NCBI GenBank assembly: GCA_040255675.1
Contig: JBDZVM010000015.1
Location: 25,254-89,253 of the forward strand
Source: JBDZVM01 sp040255675
GTDB lineage: Bacteria; Actinomycetota; Actinomycetes; Acidothermales; Acidothermaceae
Reading direction: 5' to 3'
DNA: 64,000 bases
Both the position numbers and the translations under genes were made by a program. Positions 1 to 8,715 of the stretch are shown piece after piece (positions within the stretch are counted from its first letter, which is position 1; the number at the start of each line of letters is the position of its first letter). The notes beneath the pieces were generated by a model. It was not told where the DNA came from. It saw only the letters and a program-made list of their open reading frames with translations, and ran no database searches.

Positions 1-570
1 ACTCGCCGCGTTGGCTGCCCGGCGGGGCGCGCTGCGATGACCGAGGCGGCGGGCGATCGTCGCGGCGCCGGTCGCGTAGGCGACCAGTTGCGTCATGGTC
101 GGGACGACGGCGACGGAGTCCTCGTTGGTGCCCCGATACATGTCCACGAACCGGCCGCCGTAAAGACCGTGACCTGGTTCGTTGCGAGCCCGCTCGACCA
201 ACGTGCTCACCGAACCAGGGTCGATTCGCGCGTCGGGATTCACCAGCAGCAACCACCGCGACACCGAACCCTCGGCGGCCCGGTTGACCGCCTTCGCGAA
301 GCCGAGGTTGGCCGGCATCGCCTCCAGCCGCACCTCGGGATATTCGGCTTTTACCACCTCGACCGTGCCGTCGGACGACGCGTTGTCGACCACGACGACG
401 TCCGAACCGGGATAAGCCTTCAGTTGGGTGAGGAGGTCGCCAATAAGCGGAAGCACAAACTCACGCGTGTTGTATGAGACGACGATCGCGGTGATCGTCG
501 GCGTGGTCGGCGCCGTCGCCGGCGTGGTAGTCGGCGTGGTCGCCGTGCTGTCAGACCGATCAGGAGACAC
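1..570 (-). CDS. Family 2 glycosyltransferase (3' end beyond the window)
   Basis: The reading frame is open from a GTG at 570 to base 1, so the C-terminus lies outside the window. A Thr/Pro-rich leader of about 25 residues precedes a GT-A nucleotide-binding strand (ITAIVVSYNTRE), followed by VVVVDNASSDGT, the ANLGFAKAVNRA segment and LLLVNPDARID, which supplies the DxD-like metal site. These are hallmarks of rhamnosyl- or mannosyl-type GT2 enzymes that extend cell-surface polysaccharides from nucleotide sugars at the cytoplasmic membrane face. The start overlaps the end of the upstream acyltransferase gene by 11 bases, which suggests translational coupling. The donor and acceptor sugars cannot be told from sequence. 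Confidence 0.85.
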   Translation of the reverse strand, partial: MSPDRSDSTATTPTTTPATAPTTPTITAIVVSYNTREFVLPLIGDLLTQLKAYPGSDVVVVDNASSDGTVEVVKAEYPEVRLEAMPANLGFAKAVNRAAEGSVSRWLLLVNPDARIDPGSVSTLVERARNEPGHGLYGGRFVDMYRGTNEDSVAVVPTMTQLVAYATGAATIARRLGHRSAPRRAANAAS

Positions 571-1135
571 CCGCGTCGGCTTCCTGCTCGATCGGCCGGT
601 CGGCGCCGTCGTGCGCCCCCGGGCGCCAGCCGACGACCTTCGCCGGCACTCCGGCCGCGATGCAGTTCGGCGGCAACGACTTGGTGACGACCGATCCGGC
701 GCCGACCACCGCGCCGTCGCCGATCACCACGCCCGGCAGCACCGTCACGCGCACGCCGAGCCACGCGCCGGCGCCGATCACGACGTCCGCCTCGACCTTG
801 TCTTGGTACATCACGGGTTTTCCGGCAACGACGCCGTAATTGCTGGCCGTGACGAACACCTCGGGGCCGAGCAAGGCGTTGTCGCCAAGGGTGATTCGGC
901 CGGTCGAGTCGCCGGCCCAAAGGCACGATCGCTCACCAACGTGTACTTCTCGGCCCAGCGTGATCCGCTGGCCGTTTCGCATACTGACGGACGGCGACAT
1001 GCGAAGGCCCGGACCGGCTTGTATTCGTCGACGCTGCTCGACGTGGGCGTACCCGTAAAAGTTGAGCAGCCGGATCGCGTGGCCCCACGTCGCCGGGCGC
1101 ACCAGACGGATCACGGCGGCCTGGAGTCGACTCAT
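560..1135 (-). CDS. Hexapeptide-repeat acyltransferase (WcaF/NodL-like)
   Basis: This 191-residue protein carries left-handed beta-helix hexapeptide repeats, for example ITLGDNALLGPEVFV and VLPGVVIGDGAVVGAGSVVTKSLPPN, ending in the IAAGVPAKVVGWR motif typical of sugar O-acetyltransferases. Such enzymes form trimers and move an acetyl group from acetyl-CoA to a saccharide. The ATG at 1135 overlaps the stop of the upstream glycosyltransferase (ATGA), and the downstream glycosyltransferase overlaps its own end, so the three genes form a tight minus-strand operon. Decoration of a surface glycan is inferred from this context. A longer in-frame extension upstream was rejected because it would run through the neighbouring coding sequence. 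Confidence 0.85.
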   Translation of the reverse strand: MSRLQAAVIRLVRPATWGHAIRLLNFYGYAHVEQRRRIQAGPGLRMSPSVSMRNGQRITLGREVHVGERSCLWAGDSTGRITLGDNALLGPEVFVTASNYGVVAGKPVMYQDKVEADVVIGAGAWLGVRVTVLPGVVIGDGAVVGAGSVVTKSLPPNCIAAGVPAKVVGWRPGAHDGADRPIEQEADAGVS

Positions 1136-2097
1136 GGCGTGCCTCCGATCATCGAACGGGTCGCGGCGCGCTGGCGCGTCTCGGCCGCCGCTCCGGCGGA
1201 TTCGGACCTTGTGCTCGCGTCGGTCGACCAGCGGCCAGCGCTCCCGGTCGCCCGCCGCCACCAGGCGAGCGCACGCGCCGCGACCGTTACCGCGACGAAA
1301 ACCGCCGCCGAGATGGGAGACACGCGGCGGTTCATGACGGCCCCTAGCAAGTCCGCCGCCGGGTTTTCGTCGTCCGCCGTGCTGGTTCTCGGCTTCAGCC
1401 TGTCTAGCTCGCGGTTGCCGTTGACGATTCGAGCCCGCCGCCGCACGAGTGCCGCGACCGAGCGCGCGGCGAAAGACCGAAACGGTACGTCACACACGAC
1501 TCGCTCTTCTTTGTCGAAAGAGCGCGCGACATAGCCGTCGTCGTTGATGACGTCGGGAAAAGCGCCGACCCTTTCGAGCCCGGCGGCATTGAGGGCGAAG
1601 ACGCCAGAGCCGGCGTCCTGCCTTGCGATGTAACCGGACGCAAGCCACGCCCGGTAGTACTGCCGCACCAGCCACGACGACGCCGACACGTCGACGTCGA
1701 TACGAGCAAGCGCGAGCCGCGGCTCGTTGCCTCGCACCGAAGCGGCGACGCGGCGCGCGGCGTCGGAGGTGAGGATCACATCAGCGTCGAGATAAAGCCG
1801 CGGCACATGTTGCCTGCCCGCCGCCACCAAGAACTCGTCCGCCGCGCGCAAAGCTCCGCTTTTCGACGCGACTGGCAAGTCGAGGACGTCGACGTGGTGA
1901 CCGAGTGCCGCACCGACCTCGGTGGCGATTTCGACCGTCGCGTCGACACTGCCGTTGCTCACTACGAGGACGTCGAATTCGTCGAGCCCAGCGCCCGCGA
2001 GAAGCGCCGACAGACAACGGCCGAGCACCGTCGCCTCGTTATGCGCCGGAATGACCACGACCGCCGACGCACTAGCGGCAGCACTTTCGCTCAGCAC
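1132..2097 (-). CDS. Family 2 glycosyltransferase
   Basis: This GT2 protein of 321 residues opens with AVVVIPAHNEATVLGRCL, then VLVVSNGSVDAT, and has a DADVILTSD segment that supplies the DxD-type divalent-metal site. Its C-terminal part is Arg-rich and has one short hydrophobic stretch near residue 275. The GTG at 2097 was chosen because GGGAAGG lies just upstream and the GT fold begins directly after it; in-frame sequence further upstream is Arg/Pro-rich and does not look coded. It is the first gene of the minus-strand glycan operon. The family resembles MSMEG/Streptomyces polysaccharide GT2 enzymes, but the product is unknown. Confidence 0.82.
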   Translation of the reverse strand: MLSESAAASASAVVVIPAHNEATVLGRCLSALLAGAGLDEFDVLVVSNGSVDATVEIATEVGAALGHHVDVLDLPVASKSGALRAADEFLVAAGRQHVPRLYLDADVILTSDAARRVAASVRGNEPRLALARIDVDVSASSWLVRQYYRAWLASGYIARQDAGSGVFALNAAGLERVGAFPDVINDDGYVARSFDKEERVVCDVPFRSFAARSVAALVRRRARIVNGNRELDRLKPRTSTADDENPAADLLGAVMNRRVSPISAAVFVAVTVAARALAWWRRATGSAGRWSTDASTRSESAGAAAETRQRAATRSMIGGTP

Positions 2098-2367
2098 AGC
2101 GCACCTTCCCACCCCGGCCGGTCGCCGCCGCGCCACCGACGCCCGCGCTGCCCACGCCCGGTGCCGACGCGGTGGCCGACACGGAAGAGCGATGCAACCG
2201 TCACGGTACCGACAAGTACGCGGTAGAAGCTGCCCTGGTTGAGCGGCCCCCAACCATCGAGTTACGGTGGCGTTGGCGGGCGAAACGACCGGCCGACAAC
2301 AACACCCGAACTGACCGCAATACCGAACCGCGATAACCGAACAGTCGCGACCGCATCTGGAGCCGCC

Positions 2368-3456
2368 ATGACCCCACCGCCCGGGCACGTTACGTTGGAG
2401 GCTCCCACGACCTCGACTTCGGTTGTCGATGCTGATGCCGATCTCGCTATCGACGTCGATGTCGCGGCCGATGGCGAGCGGCAATTCAACGGAACCGACG
2501 CGGCGACCACGCGCGACGCACGACGCGTTGCTTTGGGCGGTGACCGAAAATCGGCCTGGGAACAGTTCGCGCTCGGCGTCTTCGTCGTCGTCCCGTTCCT
2601 CGCGCTGGTGGCCGCCATTCCTGTCATGTGGGGATGGGGTCTCGGCTGGCACGACATTGTCATCGCGGCTGTCATGTACGCGATTTCGGGACACGGCATC
2701 ACCATCGGTTATCACCGCATGCTCACGCATAAGGCGTTCAAGGCGCCGTCGTGGCTGCGAATGACACTCACCTTCGCGGGAGGCATGGCGATCGAAGGCC
2801 CAGCTATTCGCTGGGTCGCCGACCATCGCAGACACCACGCCTTCAGCGACCGAGAGGGCGACCCCCACTCGCCTTGGCGATTCGGCAGCTCCATTGGCGC
2901 ATTGACAAAGGGTCTGCTCTACGCGCACGTCGGATGGATCTTCGAGCCTGAGCAGACCGACGCCCGTCGGTACGCGCCCGACCTCATCGCCGACCGAAAC
3001 GTCGTCAAGATGTCGAAGCTGTTTTGGTTACAGGTCGTCATTTCACTCGGGCTGCCGCCACTCGTCGGCGGCTTGTGGAGCATGTCGTTCGCCGGCGCTC
3101 TTACCGCCTTCTTCTGGGGCTCGCTCGTGCGCGTCGCATTGCTGCACCACGTCACGTGGTCGATCAACTCGATTTGTCACGCGGCTGGTGCGCGGCCCTT
3201 CCGAAGCCGCGACAAGTCGGGCAACGTGTGGTGGCTCGCGGTGTTCTCGATGGGCGAGTCGTGGCACAACCTGCACCACGCCGATCCGACGTCCGCGCGC
3301 CACGGCGTGCTGCGCGGCCAACTCGATTCGAGCGGCCGCATCATCTGGTTCTTCGAGAAATTCGGCTGGGTGCACGACGTGCGCTGGCCGTCGGCCGAAC
3401 GCATCAAGGCGCGACTCAACCGCGAACGAGAAAAGTCCGCTACCACCGCGAGTTGA
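2368..3456 (+). CDS. Membrane acyl-CoA (delta-9-type) fatty acid desaturase
   Basis: The protein has 362 residues from the ATG at 2368, which has GGAG upstream. The three histidine clusters that bind the di-iron centre are complete: GYHRMLTH at about residues 115-121, HRRHH at 153-157 and HNLHH at 300-304. Two hydrophobic hairpins separate them. The arrangement is that of stearoyl-CoA delta-9 desaturases such as DesA3 of mycobacteria, which insert a double bond into membrane acyl chains using oxygen and an external oxidoreductase. An acidic, Thr/Asp-rich leader of about 60 residues precedes the first membrane segment. The MarR-family gene immediately downstream on the same strand could be its regulator, but this is only inferred from adjacency. 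Confidence 0.9.
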   Translation: MTPPPGHVTLEAPTTSTSVVDADADLAIDVDVAADGERQFNGTDAATTRDARRVALGGDRKSAWEQFALGVFVVVPFLALVAAIPVMWGWGLGWHDIVIAAVMYAISGHGITIGYHRMLTHKAFKAPSWLRMTLTFAGGMAIEGPAIRWVADHRRHHAFSDREGDPHSPWRFGSSIGALTKGLLYAHVGWIFEPEQTDARRYAPDLIADRNVVKMSKLFWLQVVISLGLPPLVGGLWSMSFAGALTAFFWGSLVRVALLHHVTWSINSICHAAGARPFRSRDKSGNVWWLAVFSMGESWHNLHHADPTSARHGVLRGQLDSSGRIIWFFEKFGWVHDVRWPSAERIKARLNREREKSATTAS

Positions 3457-3486
3457 CCGCTACCACTTCTTCGCGACCCGCGTCTC

Positions 3487-3521
3487 TCGACATTATGGCA
3501 AGCATCGGTAGACTCTTGTTA
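3487..3521 (+). promoter_or_regulatory. Probable leaderless promoter of the MarR gene
   Basis: TCGACA (3487-3492) and TAGACT (3509-3514) are separated by 16 bp and resemble group 1 sigma -35 and -10 boxes. Transcription would start about 7 bp after the -10 box, at or next to the ATG at 3521. No Shine-Dalgarno sequence precedes that ATG, as expected for a leaderless mRNA. Confidence 0.45.
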
Positions 3522-4018
3522 TGCGGGGAAAAGGCGATCGGGGCATGGTGCGCCAAAAATCTACTTCACCAAGCGCTCGCGAAGAAATATCGCTCAGCGA
3601 CTCGGTGTTGCGCTTGGCAAAGCTTCTCGAAATTCGCCGCCGCGATGTTCTTGCCAAGCATGACCTCGAACCGTGGGAATACGACGTGCTGTCCGCACTA
3701 CGCACAGCTGAAACAAGCAACGGTGTCTCCCCCAGCGAGCTGATGGCCACGCTGCGGATTGCCTCAGGCACAGTGACCAATCGCGTCGACCGACTTGTTT
3801 CGCGCGGCTATGTCGCCCGAAAGCCTGATCCCCGAGACGGTCGCGGAACCCTCGTCCAACTGCGTACGCCTGGCCGCAAGCGGGTCGAAAACGCCACGCG
3901 CGATCTGGCCAAAACTGAGAACGCGGCCTGGGAAGCAATACCGCCGGGACGACGAGCTCAACTCGCCGTTTGCTTGCCAGCCGCGCTCACGGCGCTGGAG
4001 CCACGCCGGTCACCGTGA
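3521..4018 (+). CDS. MarR-family transcriptional regulator
   Basis: This 165-residue protein has a central winged helix: the recognition region MATLRIASGTVTNRVDRLVSRGYVAR is followed by the wing KPDPRDGRG, which carries the DxRDGR motif of MarR proteins. MarR dimers usually repress neighbouring genes and are released by small phenolic or lipid ligands. The ATG at 3521 sits just below a plausible promoter; a second in-frame ATG at 3545 is possible. It follows the desaturase gene by 64 bases and its 3' end overlaps the convergent EIIC gene by 32 bases. The target genes are not known. Confidence 0.85.
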   Translation: MRGKGDRGMVRQKSTSPSAREEISLSDSVLRLAKLLEIRRRDVLAKHDLEPWEYDVLSALRTAETSNGVSPSELMATLRIASGTVTNRVDRLVSRGYVARKPDPRDGRGTLVQLRTPGRKRVENATRDLAKTENAAWEAIPPGRRAQLAVCLPAALTALEPRRSP

Positions 4019-5408
4019 CGACGTCCGCTGACGACTCGCTGCCATCGCGTTCGTCGTGCGGATCCTGGTCAGGCTGCGGTTCGTCGTCCGGTTCACGACC
4101 CGGCGTCGGCACATGGAAACGCCGGATAACGAAGCGGAACACGAAGTAGTACACAAAGAAATAAGCGACGCCGACGACCAGGACGAGCAGCGGATTGTGC
4201 GTGTTCGACTTGTGGAAGTTGAGCGCGTAGTCGAGGAATCCAGCGGAAAAGCTGAAACCAATCTTGATGTTAAGGAGGCTGCAGATCATCATCGAGCAGC
4301 CGGTAAGCAACGCGTGGATCACGTAAAGTTCGGGTGCGACGAACATAAACGCGTATTCGATCGGCTCGGTGACACCGGTGAGGAACGAGGTCAACGCCGC
4401 CGAAATCATGATGCCGCCGACCACCTTGCGGCGGCTGGGCTTGGCCTCGCGCCACATCGCCAAAGCGGCACCGACCAAGCCAAACATCATGACGGGGAAA
4501 AACCCCGCCATGAAGGTGCCAGAGCCGTCGTGTCCGACGAAGTAACAGTTCAAGTCGCCGTTGGCTACGGTGGTGCCAACGTGACAGGCCGGCACGAGAT
4601 ACCACACCACCGAGTTCACGACGTGGTGCAAGCCCAGCGGAATCAGCAGCCGATTGACGAACCCGTACACGCCCGCGCCGATGGTGCCGTTGTGCGACAT
4701 CCAATTGCCGAACGGGTGCAAGACGTTCTCGGAGATCGGCGGCCAGACGAAGGAAAAGGCAACACCTAACAGCAAGCCCGTCAAAGCCGCGAGGATCGGC
4801 ACGAAGCGACGTCCGCCGAAAAAAGCGAAGTAGGCAGGCAGCCGCACCCGGTGATAACGCTGCCAAAGCACAGCCGCCATCAAACCGACGCAAATACCTC
4901 CGATGACACCAGTCGGATTGCCAATGAGAGCGGGAACCAACGTGTTCTTCGCGGGCTCACCGGCATGCGGCGCGACCGCAGTCAAGACCTGACCCTTGAT
5001 GCTCGATCCGGCGAACAACTGCATGCTCGCGGCGTTGAACGTCAGATAACCAACCAAGGCCGCGAGCGCGGTCGAGCCGTCGGAACGCCTGGCAAAACCC
5101 ACCGCGACGCCGAGACAGAATAGCAAAGGCAGCGATTCAAAAATCAAGCTTCCGGCGGCCTGCATGACATTCGCCACGTGCTCGAGCCAAAAGAAAGGTT
5201 CGTACTGCGCGAGCCCGTAGTGCTGGCCCGCGACGTGCGGAACGTGCCCGCCGAGCATGTCTTCCTGCCCGAACCGCAAGAGCAAAGCACCCGCAGGCAA
5301 CGTCGCGATCGGAAGCATGAGACTGCGTCCGATGCGCGACAACACCGACAGCACGGGATTGGCCAGGCGCGGCCCGGCCGGCAAGCCGTCGCCGGAGCGC
5401 GCCGTCAT
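3987..5408 (-). CDS. PTS EIIC permease, glucose/N-acetylglucosamine type
   Basis: This 473-residue integral membrane protein contains only the EIIC domain of the Glc family. It has about ten hydrophobic segments, the NGTIGAGVYGFVNRLLIPLGLHH region and the GVTEPIEYAFMF motif that lines the sugar site. After the last membrane segment there is a charged Asp/Pro-rich tail in place of a fused EIIB domain. It would carry a hexose or amino sugar across the membrane while the separate EIIB phosphorylates it. EIIB, EIIA and Enzyme I lie on the divergent strand, and the GntR regulator is 31 bases upstream on the same strand. By analogy with Streptomyces NagE2, N-acetylglucosamine is the best guess for the substrate. 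Confidence 0.9.
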   Translation of the reverse strand: MTARSGDGLPAGPRLANPVLSVLSRIGRSLMLPIATLPAGALLLRFGQEDMLGGHVPHVAGQHYGLAQYEPFFWLEHVANVMQAAGSLIFESLPLLFCLGVAVGFARRSDGSTALAALVGYLTFNAASMQLFAGSSIKGQVLTAVAPHAGEPAKNTLVPALIGNPTGVIGGICVGLMAAVLWQRYHRVRLPAYFAFFGGRRFVPILAALTGLLLGVAFSFVWPPISENVLHPFGNWMSHNGTIGAGVYGFVNRLLIPLGLHHVVNSVVWYLVPACHVGTTVANGDLNCYFVGHDGSGTFMAGFFPVMMFGLVGAALAMWREAKPSRRKVVGGIMISAALTSFLTGVTEPIEYAFMFVAPELYVIHALLTGCSMMICSLLNIKIGFSFSAGFLDYALNFHKSNTHNPLLVLVVGVAYFFVYYFVFRFVIRRFHVPTPGREPDDEPQPDQDPHDERDGSESSADVVTVTGVAPAP

Positions 5409-5439
5409 CCGGGCCGCTCGTCATTCACGCAGCGGGCCT

Positions 5440-6216
5440 TCATCCGGCGTCCTCGTGCGCGTGCGGAAACCGGTGCGTCGCCTTCGGGCGGTCGAGCGGA
5501 ACCCACAGCTGGTAACGATCGCTGCGATACATCGACGACGCGTACTCCACGCGCTGATGGCCGGCGTAGGAATAGCGACGCATCCACAACACCGGCACGG
5601 TCAGAGCGATCTCGAGGAGCGCGGCGTCGGCCGGATCGGGAGCTAACGCCTCGATCGTCTGCTCGCCCCAGTCGAGTTCGAGGCCGTATTGCTCCTGCAG
5701 TACCGCATAGAGCGAACCGGCGAGGCCGCGCTCGAGCAGGCCGGGCACCAGCCGCTCGGGAACATGCGTGCGCTCGACCGACATCGGGATGCCGTCGGCA
5801 AAACGCAGCCGCTCCAAGCGCACGACGTGCTCCCCGATCGAGATGTCGAGGTCGCGCGCCAGTTGCGGCGTCGCGGCAACCCGCTCGAACGCGAGCAGAC
5901 GCGAACTCGCCCGCATGCCGCGGCTACGCATGTCTTCGGTGAACGACGCGAGCCTGATCTGCAGGTCGGTCTTCGGCCGGGCAACGTACGTGCCACGGCC
6001 TTGGATTCGGTATAGCCGACCTTCGACCACCAGACCGTCTATAGCCTGCCTCACCGTCATGCGAGACAGGCTGAAACGGTCGGCCAGCTCACGCTCCGAC
6101 GGGATCGGGGCATCGACGTCCAGCTCGGTTTCCACCAGATCGAGGAGGATCTCCTGCAGCTGGTGATACTTCGGCACCGAGCTTCGCGGGTCGATCATCG
6201 GGTTTGAGTCCGTCAT
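5440..6216 (-). CDS. GntR/HutC-family regulator, DasR/NagR-like
   Basis: The 258-residue protein has an N-terminal winged helix (PSERELADRFSLSRMTVRQA, about residues 39-58, then IQGRGTYVA) and a C-terminal UTRA effector domain. The architecture matches DasR of Streptomyces and NagR/YvoA of Bacillus, which sense glucosamine-6-phosphate or GlcNAc-6-phosphate and repress amino-sugar uptake genes. The gene lies 31 bases upstream of EIIC on the same strand and is divergent from the EIIB-EIIA-EI operon. A dre-like 16-mer lies in the shared promoter region, which supports autoregulation and control of the PTS genes (inference). Confidence 0.88.
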   Translation of the reverse strand: MTDSNPMIDPRSSVPKYHQLQEILLDLVETELDVDAPIPSERELADRFSLSRMTVRQAIDGLVVEGRLYRIQGRGTYVARPKTDLQIRLASFTEDMRSRGMRASSRLLAFERVAATPQLARDLDISIGEHVVRLERLRFADGIPMSVERTHVPERLVPGLLERGLAGSLYAVLQEQYGLELDWGEQTIEALAPDPADAALLEIALTVPVLWMRRYSYAGHQRVEYASSMYRSDRYQLWVPLDRPKATHRFPHAHEDAG

Positions 6217-6280
6217 GCCACCTTTCGTCCCCTACGCGAGTGCGAGCCGGCCCGTCGATCCGGAACGTCGTCTTGTCCAG

Positions 6281-6296
6281 ACCGGACTAGACCACT
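6281..6296. promoter_or_regulatory. dre-like operator for the DasR-type regulator
   Basis: Read on the minus strand, the 16-mer AGTGGTCTAGTCCGGT matches 14 of 16 positions of the Streptomyces DasR element A(G/C)TGGTCTAGACCA(G/C)T. It lies between the divergent regulator/EIIC and EIIB/EIIA/EI transcription units, 38 bases before the EIIB start and 65 bases before the regulator start. Confidence 0.75.
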
Positions 6297-6333
6297 ACCG
6301 TCGAGGCCTGTCAAGAAGGTGAGGCAGCGACAT

Positions 6334-6603
6334 ATGGATCCCGACAACGACCCGGCGGTCGCCGCGGCCGAAACGAAAGCGCAAGCGATCATCGAAGGCC
6401 TCGGCGGCGCCACCAACATCGTGGAGATCGAGCCCTGCATCACCCGGCTACGCACTGAAGTGCGCGACGCCTCGCTCGTCAACGAACCGGTGCTGAAGGC
6501 CGCCGGCGCGCACGGGATATCGAGGCGCGGCACCATCGTGCAAGTCATCGTTGGGCCGGAAGCCGACGTCCTGGCCCAAGACATCGAAGACCAGCTTCGA
6601 TGA
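6334..6603 (+). CDS. PTS EIIB component, glucose/GlcNAc type
   Basis: This protein of 89 residues is a free-standing EIIB. The phosphorylated cysteine lies in EIEPCITRLRTEV, which matches the CxTRLR signature of Glc-family EIIB domains, and the AHGISRRG loop follows. It accepts phosphate from EIIA and passes it to the sugar bound by EIIC. The ATG at 6334 is preferred to the GTG at 6319 because GGTGAGG lies 9 bases upstream of it. Its stop overlaps the EIIA start. It corresponds to NagF of Streptomyces by position and size. Confidence 0.88.
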   Translation: MDPDNDPAVAAAETKAQAIIEGLGGATNIVEIEPCITRLRTEVRDASLVNEPVLKAAGAHGISRRGTIVQVIVGPEADVLAQDIEDQLR

Positions 6604-7043
6604 GCCTGATCGTGACCTCACCCGTCAGCGGAACCGTCGTCGGGCTCGAGGGCCTCGACGACCCGGTATTCGCCAGCGCGATGGTCGGCCCAGGCACCGC
6701 GGTCGACCCGGCCCGCCAGCCGGGGCACGTGTGCGCGCCCGTCGCCGGCACACTGCGCAAGCTAAAGCCCCACGCGTTTATCGTCGTCGCCCCCGACGGC
6801 CGCGCCGTCTTGGTGCATTTAGGCATCGACACGGTCGGACTCGACGGTTTCGAACTACTCGCTCAAGAGGGCGATTCGGTTCCAGCCGGAGCGCCGGTCG
6901 TCGGATGGGACCCGCGTTTTGTCGCCGCCGCCGGACACTCGCCCGTCTGCGCGGTCGTCGCACTCGACGCTGACGCCGACGAACTCGCTGGCCGGGGCCG
7001 CGGGCCGGTCGAGATCGGAGATCCGCTTTTCTCATGGAGCTGA
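6600..7043 (+). CDS. crr: PTS EIIA component, glucose family
   Basis: The protein has 147 residues, the normal size for a free EIIA-Glc. It begins with VTSPVSGTVVGLEGLDDPVF and carries the active-site histidine in VLVHLGIDTVGLDG. A second, stabilising histidine sits in AGTLRKLKPHAFIVV. It relays phosphate from HPr to EIIB in the cytoplasm. The start overlaps the EIIB stop by four bases (ATGA), and the Enzyme I gene starts inside its 3' end, so the three plus-strand genes are cotranscribed and translationally coupled. Confidence 0.9.
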   Translation: MSLIVTSPVSGTVVGLEGLDDPVFASAMVGPGTAVDPARQPGHVCAPVAGTLRKLKPHAFIVVAPDGRAVLVHLGIDTVGLDGFELLAQEGDSVPAGAPVVGWDPRFVAAAGHSPVCAVVALDADADELAGRGRGPVEIGDPLFSWS

Positions 7044-8692
7044 CCGACCTGTTCCCTCGACGGCAACTGCGCGGCCTCGGCGTCAGCCCCGGGAGCGCGC
7101 GCGGTCCCGTCGTCCGTATGGGTGATCCGGTACCGCTGCCGGACGACGCGCCCAGCGCGCTTACCGCGGCGCAAGAGTTGGCGCTCGCGCACTCGGCGAT
7201 GCACTCAGTTGCCGCCGATCTGCGTACGCGCGCGTCGCTCGCACACGACGTTGCGGGTGATGTCTTGCGCGCACAGGCATTGATGGCCGAAGACCCCGTC
7301 ATGGCCGACGACGTCGCACGCCGCCTCGAGCGCGGCGTCACGGCACCACGGGCAATCTGGGAGGCTTTCGGCGTCTTTCGCGACACGATGCTGCGCGGAG
7401 AAATGTCCTCACGAGTGGCCGACCTCGACGATGTGCGGAATCGGCTCATCGCGGCCTGCCTTGGCGTAGCGCTGCCCTCGATACCGGCGCCGGGCTACCC
7501 GTTCGTACTCACGGCGCATTCGCTGTCGCCTGCCGACACCGCGGTTTTGTGCCGAGACCACGTACTCGCGATCGTCACGGTTGACGGCGGACCCACCAGC
7601 CACACCGCGATTTTGGCCCGCGCGCTAGGAATTCCGGCGATCGTCGGGTGCGACGATGTCATGTCGCTTCCTGACGGTGTCGACGTCATGGTCGACGGCG
7701 GCCTCGGGACGGTCGAGATCACGACAGGCGCCGCGGACGGCGCCGTCGCCGTCCCGTCTGTTTCCGCGCCGCTTCCCGGTCGGACGGCGAGCAGCGTGCC
7801 TGTCGCCTTGTTGGCGAACATCGGGCGGCCCGAAGAGTTGCCGTTGGCCGTCGCGGCCGGTGCCGAAGGTGTCGGATTGTTGCGCACCGAGTTTTTGTAC
7901 CTGCGGGCCAGCACGGCACCCTCAATTTTCGAGCAGGAAAACGCTTTACGATCAGTGTTTTCGATGTTCACCGGGCAGGTCGTTGTCGTCCGGATGCTCG
8001 ACGCCGGCGGCGACAAACCGCTGCCCTTCCTTTCCGCTTCAGCCGAACCCAATCCCGCACTCGGGGTGCGAGGGCTTCGAGCGCTACGTGCGCACCCGCG
8101 AATACTCGACGACCAGCTCACCGCACTCGCACGGGCAGCGAAGGCCTGTCGAGCGCGCGTCGCCGTCATGGCGCCCATGGTCACCGACGCGCGCGACGCT
8201 TCGTGGTTCTCGCAGCGCGTCCGATCGTTCGCCGGCCTGCCGTCGTCCGTCGAAATCGGGATTCTGGTCGAGACACCCGCAGCCGCCCTGACCGCCGAAA
8301 GCATCGTTGCGCAAAGCGATTTCGTCAGCATAGGCACGAACGACCTCACCCAATACGTGCTGGCCGCCGATCGATCGGTGGCCGCCCTGAGCGAACTACA
8401 AGACCCGTGGCACCCGGCAGTGTTGGAATTGGTGGCCCGGGTCGCCGAAGCCGGACGTCGGGCAGGAAAGCCAGTAAGCGTCTGCGGTGAAGCTGCCGCT
8501 GACCCCTTACTGGCGCTGGTTTTCGTCGGCCTCGGCGTGTCAAGCCTGTCAATGACGTGGAGCGCGATTCCCGTCGTCCGGTCTCATCTTTCACGTTTTT
8601 CGCTCTCGCAGTGCTCAGCTCTCGCGGCAGCGGCTTTGGGTGCTCACGATGGTGCCGAGGCGAAATCGCGCGTGGCGAACGTGGCTGGCTAG
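7034..8692 (+). CDS. ptsI: Phosphoenolpyruvate-protein phosphotransferase (PTS Enzyme I)
   Basis: At 552 residues this is a full-length Enzyme I. The phosphohistidine is in GGPTSHTAILARALGIPA, the PEP-binding barrel has GVGLLRTEFLY and LDAGGDKPLPF, and the catalytic cysteine is in PVSVCGEAA near the C-terminus. It autophosphorylates from PEP and phosphorylates HPr. The start overlaps the EIIA gene by 10 bases. No HPr gene of about 85-90 residues is present in this locus, so ptsH must lie elsewhere. The gene ends 23 bases from the convergent glycosylase gene. Confidence 0.93.
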   Translation: MELTDLFPRRQLRGLGVSPGSARGPVVRMGDPVPLPDDAPSALTAAQELALAHSAMHSVAADLRTRASLAHDVAGDVLRAQALMAEDPVMADDVARRLERGVTAPRAIWEAFGVFRDTMLRGEMSSRVADLDDVRNRLIAACLGVALPSIPAPGYPFVLTAHSLSPADTAVLCRDHVLAIVTVDGGPTSHTAILARALGIPAIVGCDDVMSLPDGVDVMVDGGLGTVEITTGAADGAVAVPSVSAPLPGRTASSVPVALLANIGRPEELPLAVAAGAEGVGLLRTEFLYLRASTAPSIFEQENALRSVFSMFTGQVVVVRMLDAGGDKPLPFLSASAEPNPALGVRGLRALRAHPRILDDQLTALARAAKACRARVAVMAPMVTDARDASWFSQRVRSFAGLPSSVEIGILVETPAAALTAESIVAQSDFVSIGTNDLTQYVLAADRSVAALSELQDPWHPAVLELVARVAEAGRRAGKPVSVCGEAAADPLLALVFVGLGVSSLSMTWSAIPVVRSHLSRFSLSQCSALAAAALGAHDGAEAKSRVANVAG

Positions 8693-8715
8693 TTTGGTTG
8701 GCTTAGTTGAGTCGG

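Noticed and set aside
420..926. Arg-rich minus-strand frame across the glycosyltransferase/acyltransferase junction
   Set aside because: It is an out-of-frame shadow of two recognised genes.
2098..2928. Long in-frame extension of the glycosyltransferase frame on the minus strand
   Set aside because: It runs antisense to the desaturase gene, is Arg/Pro-rich without family features, and a good ribosome site lies at the GTG at 2097.
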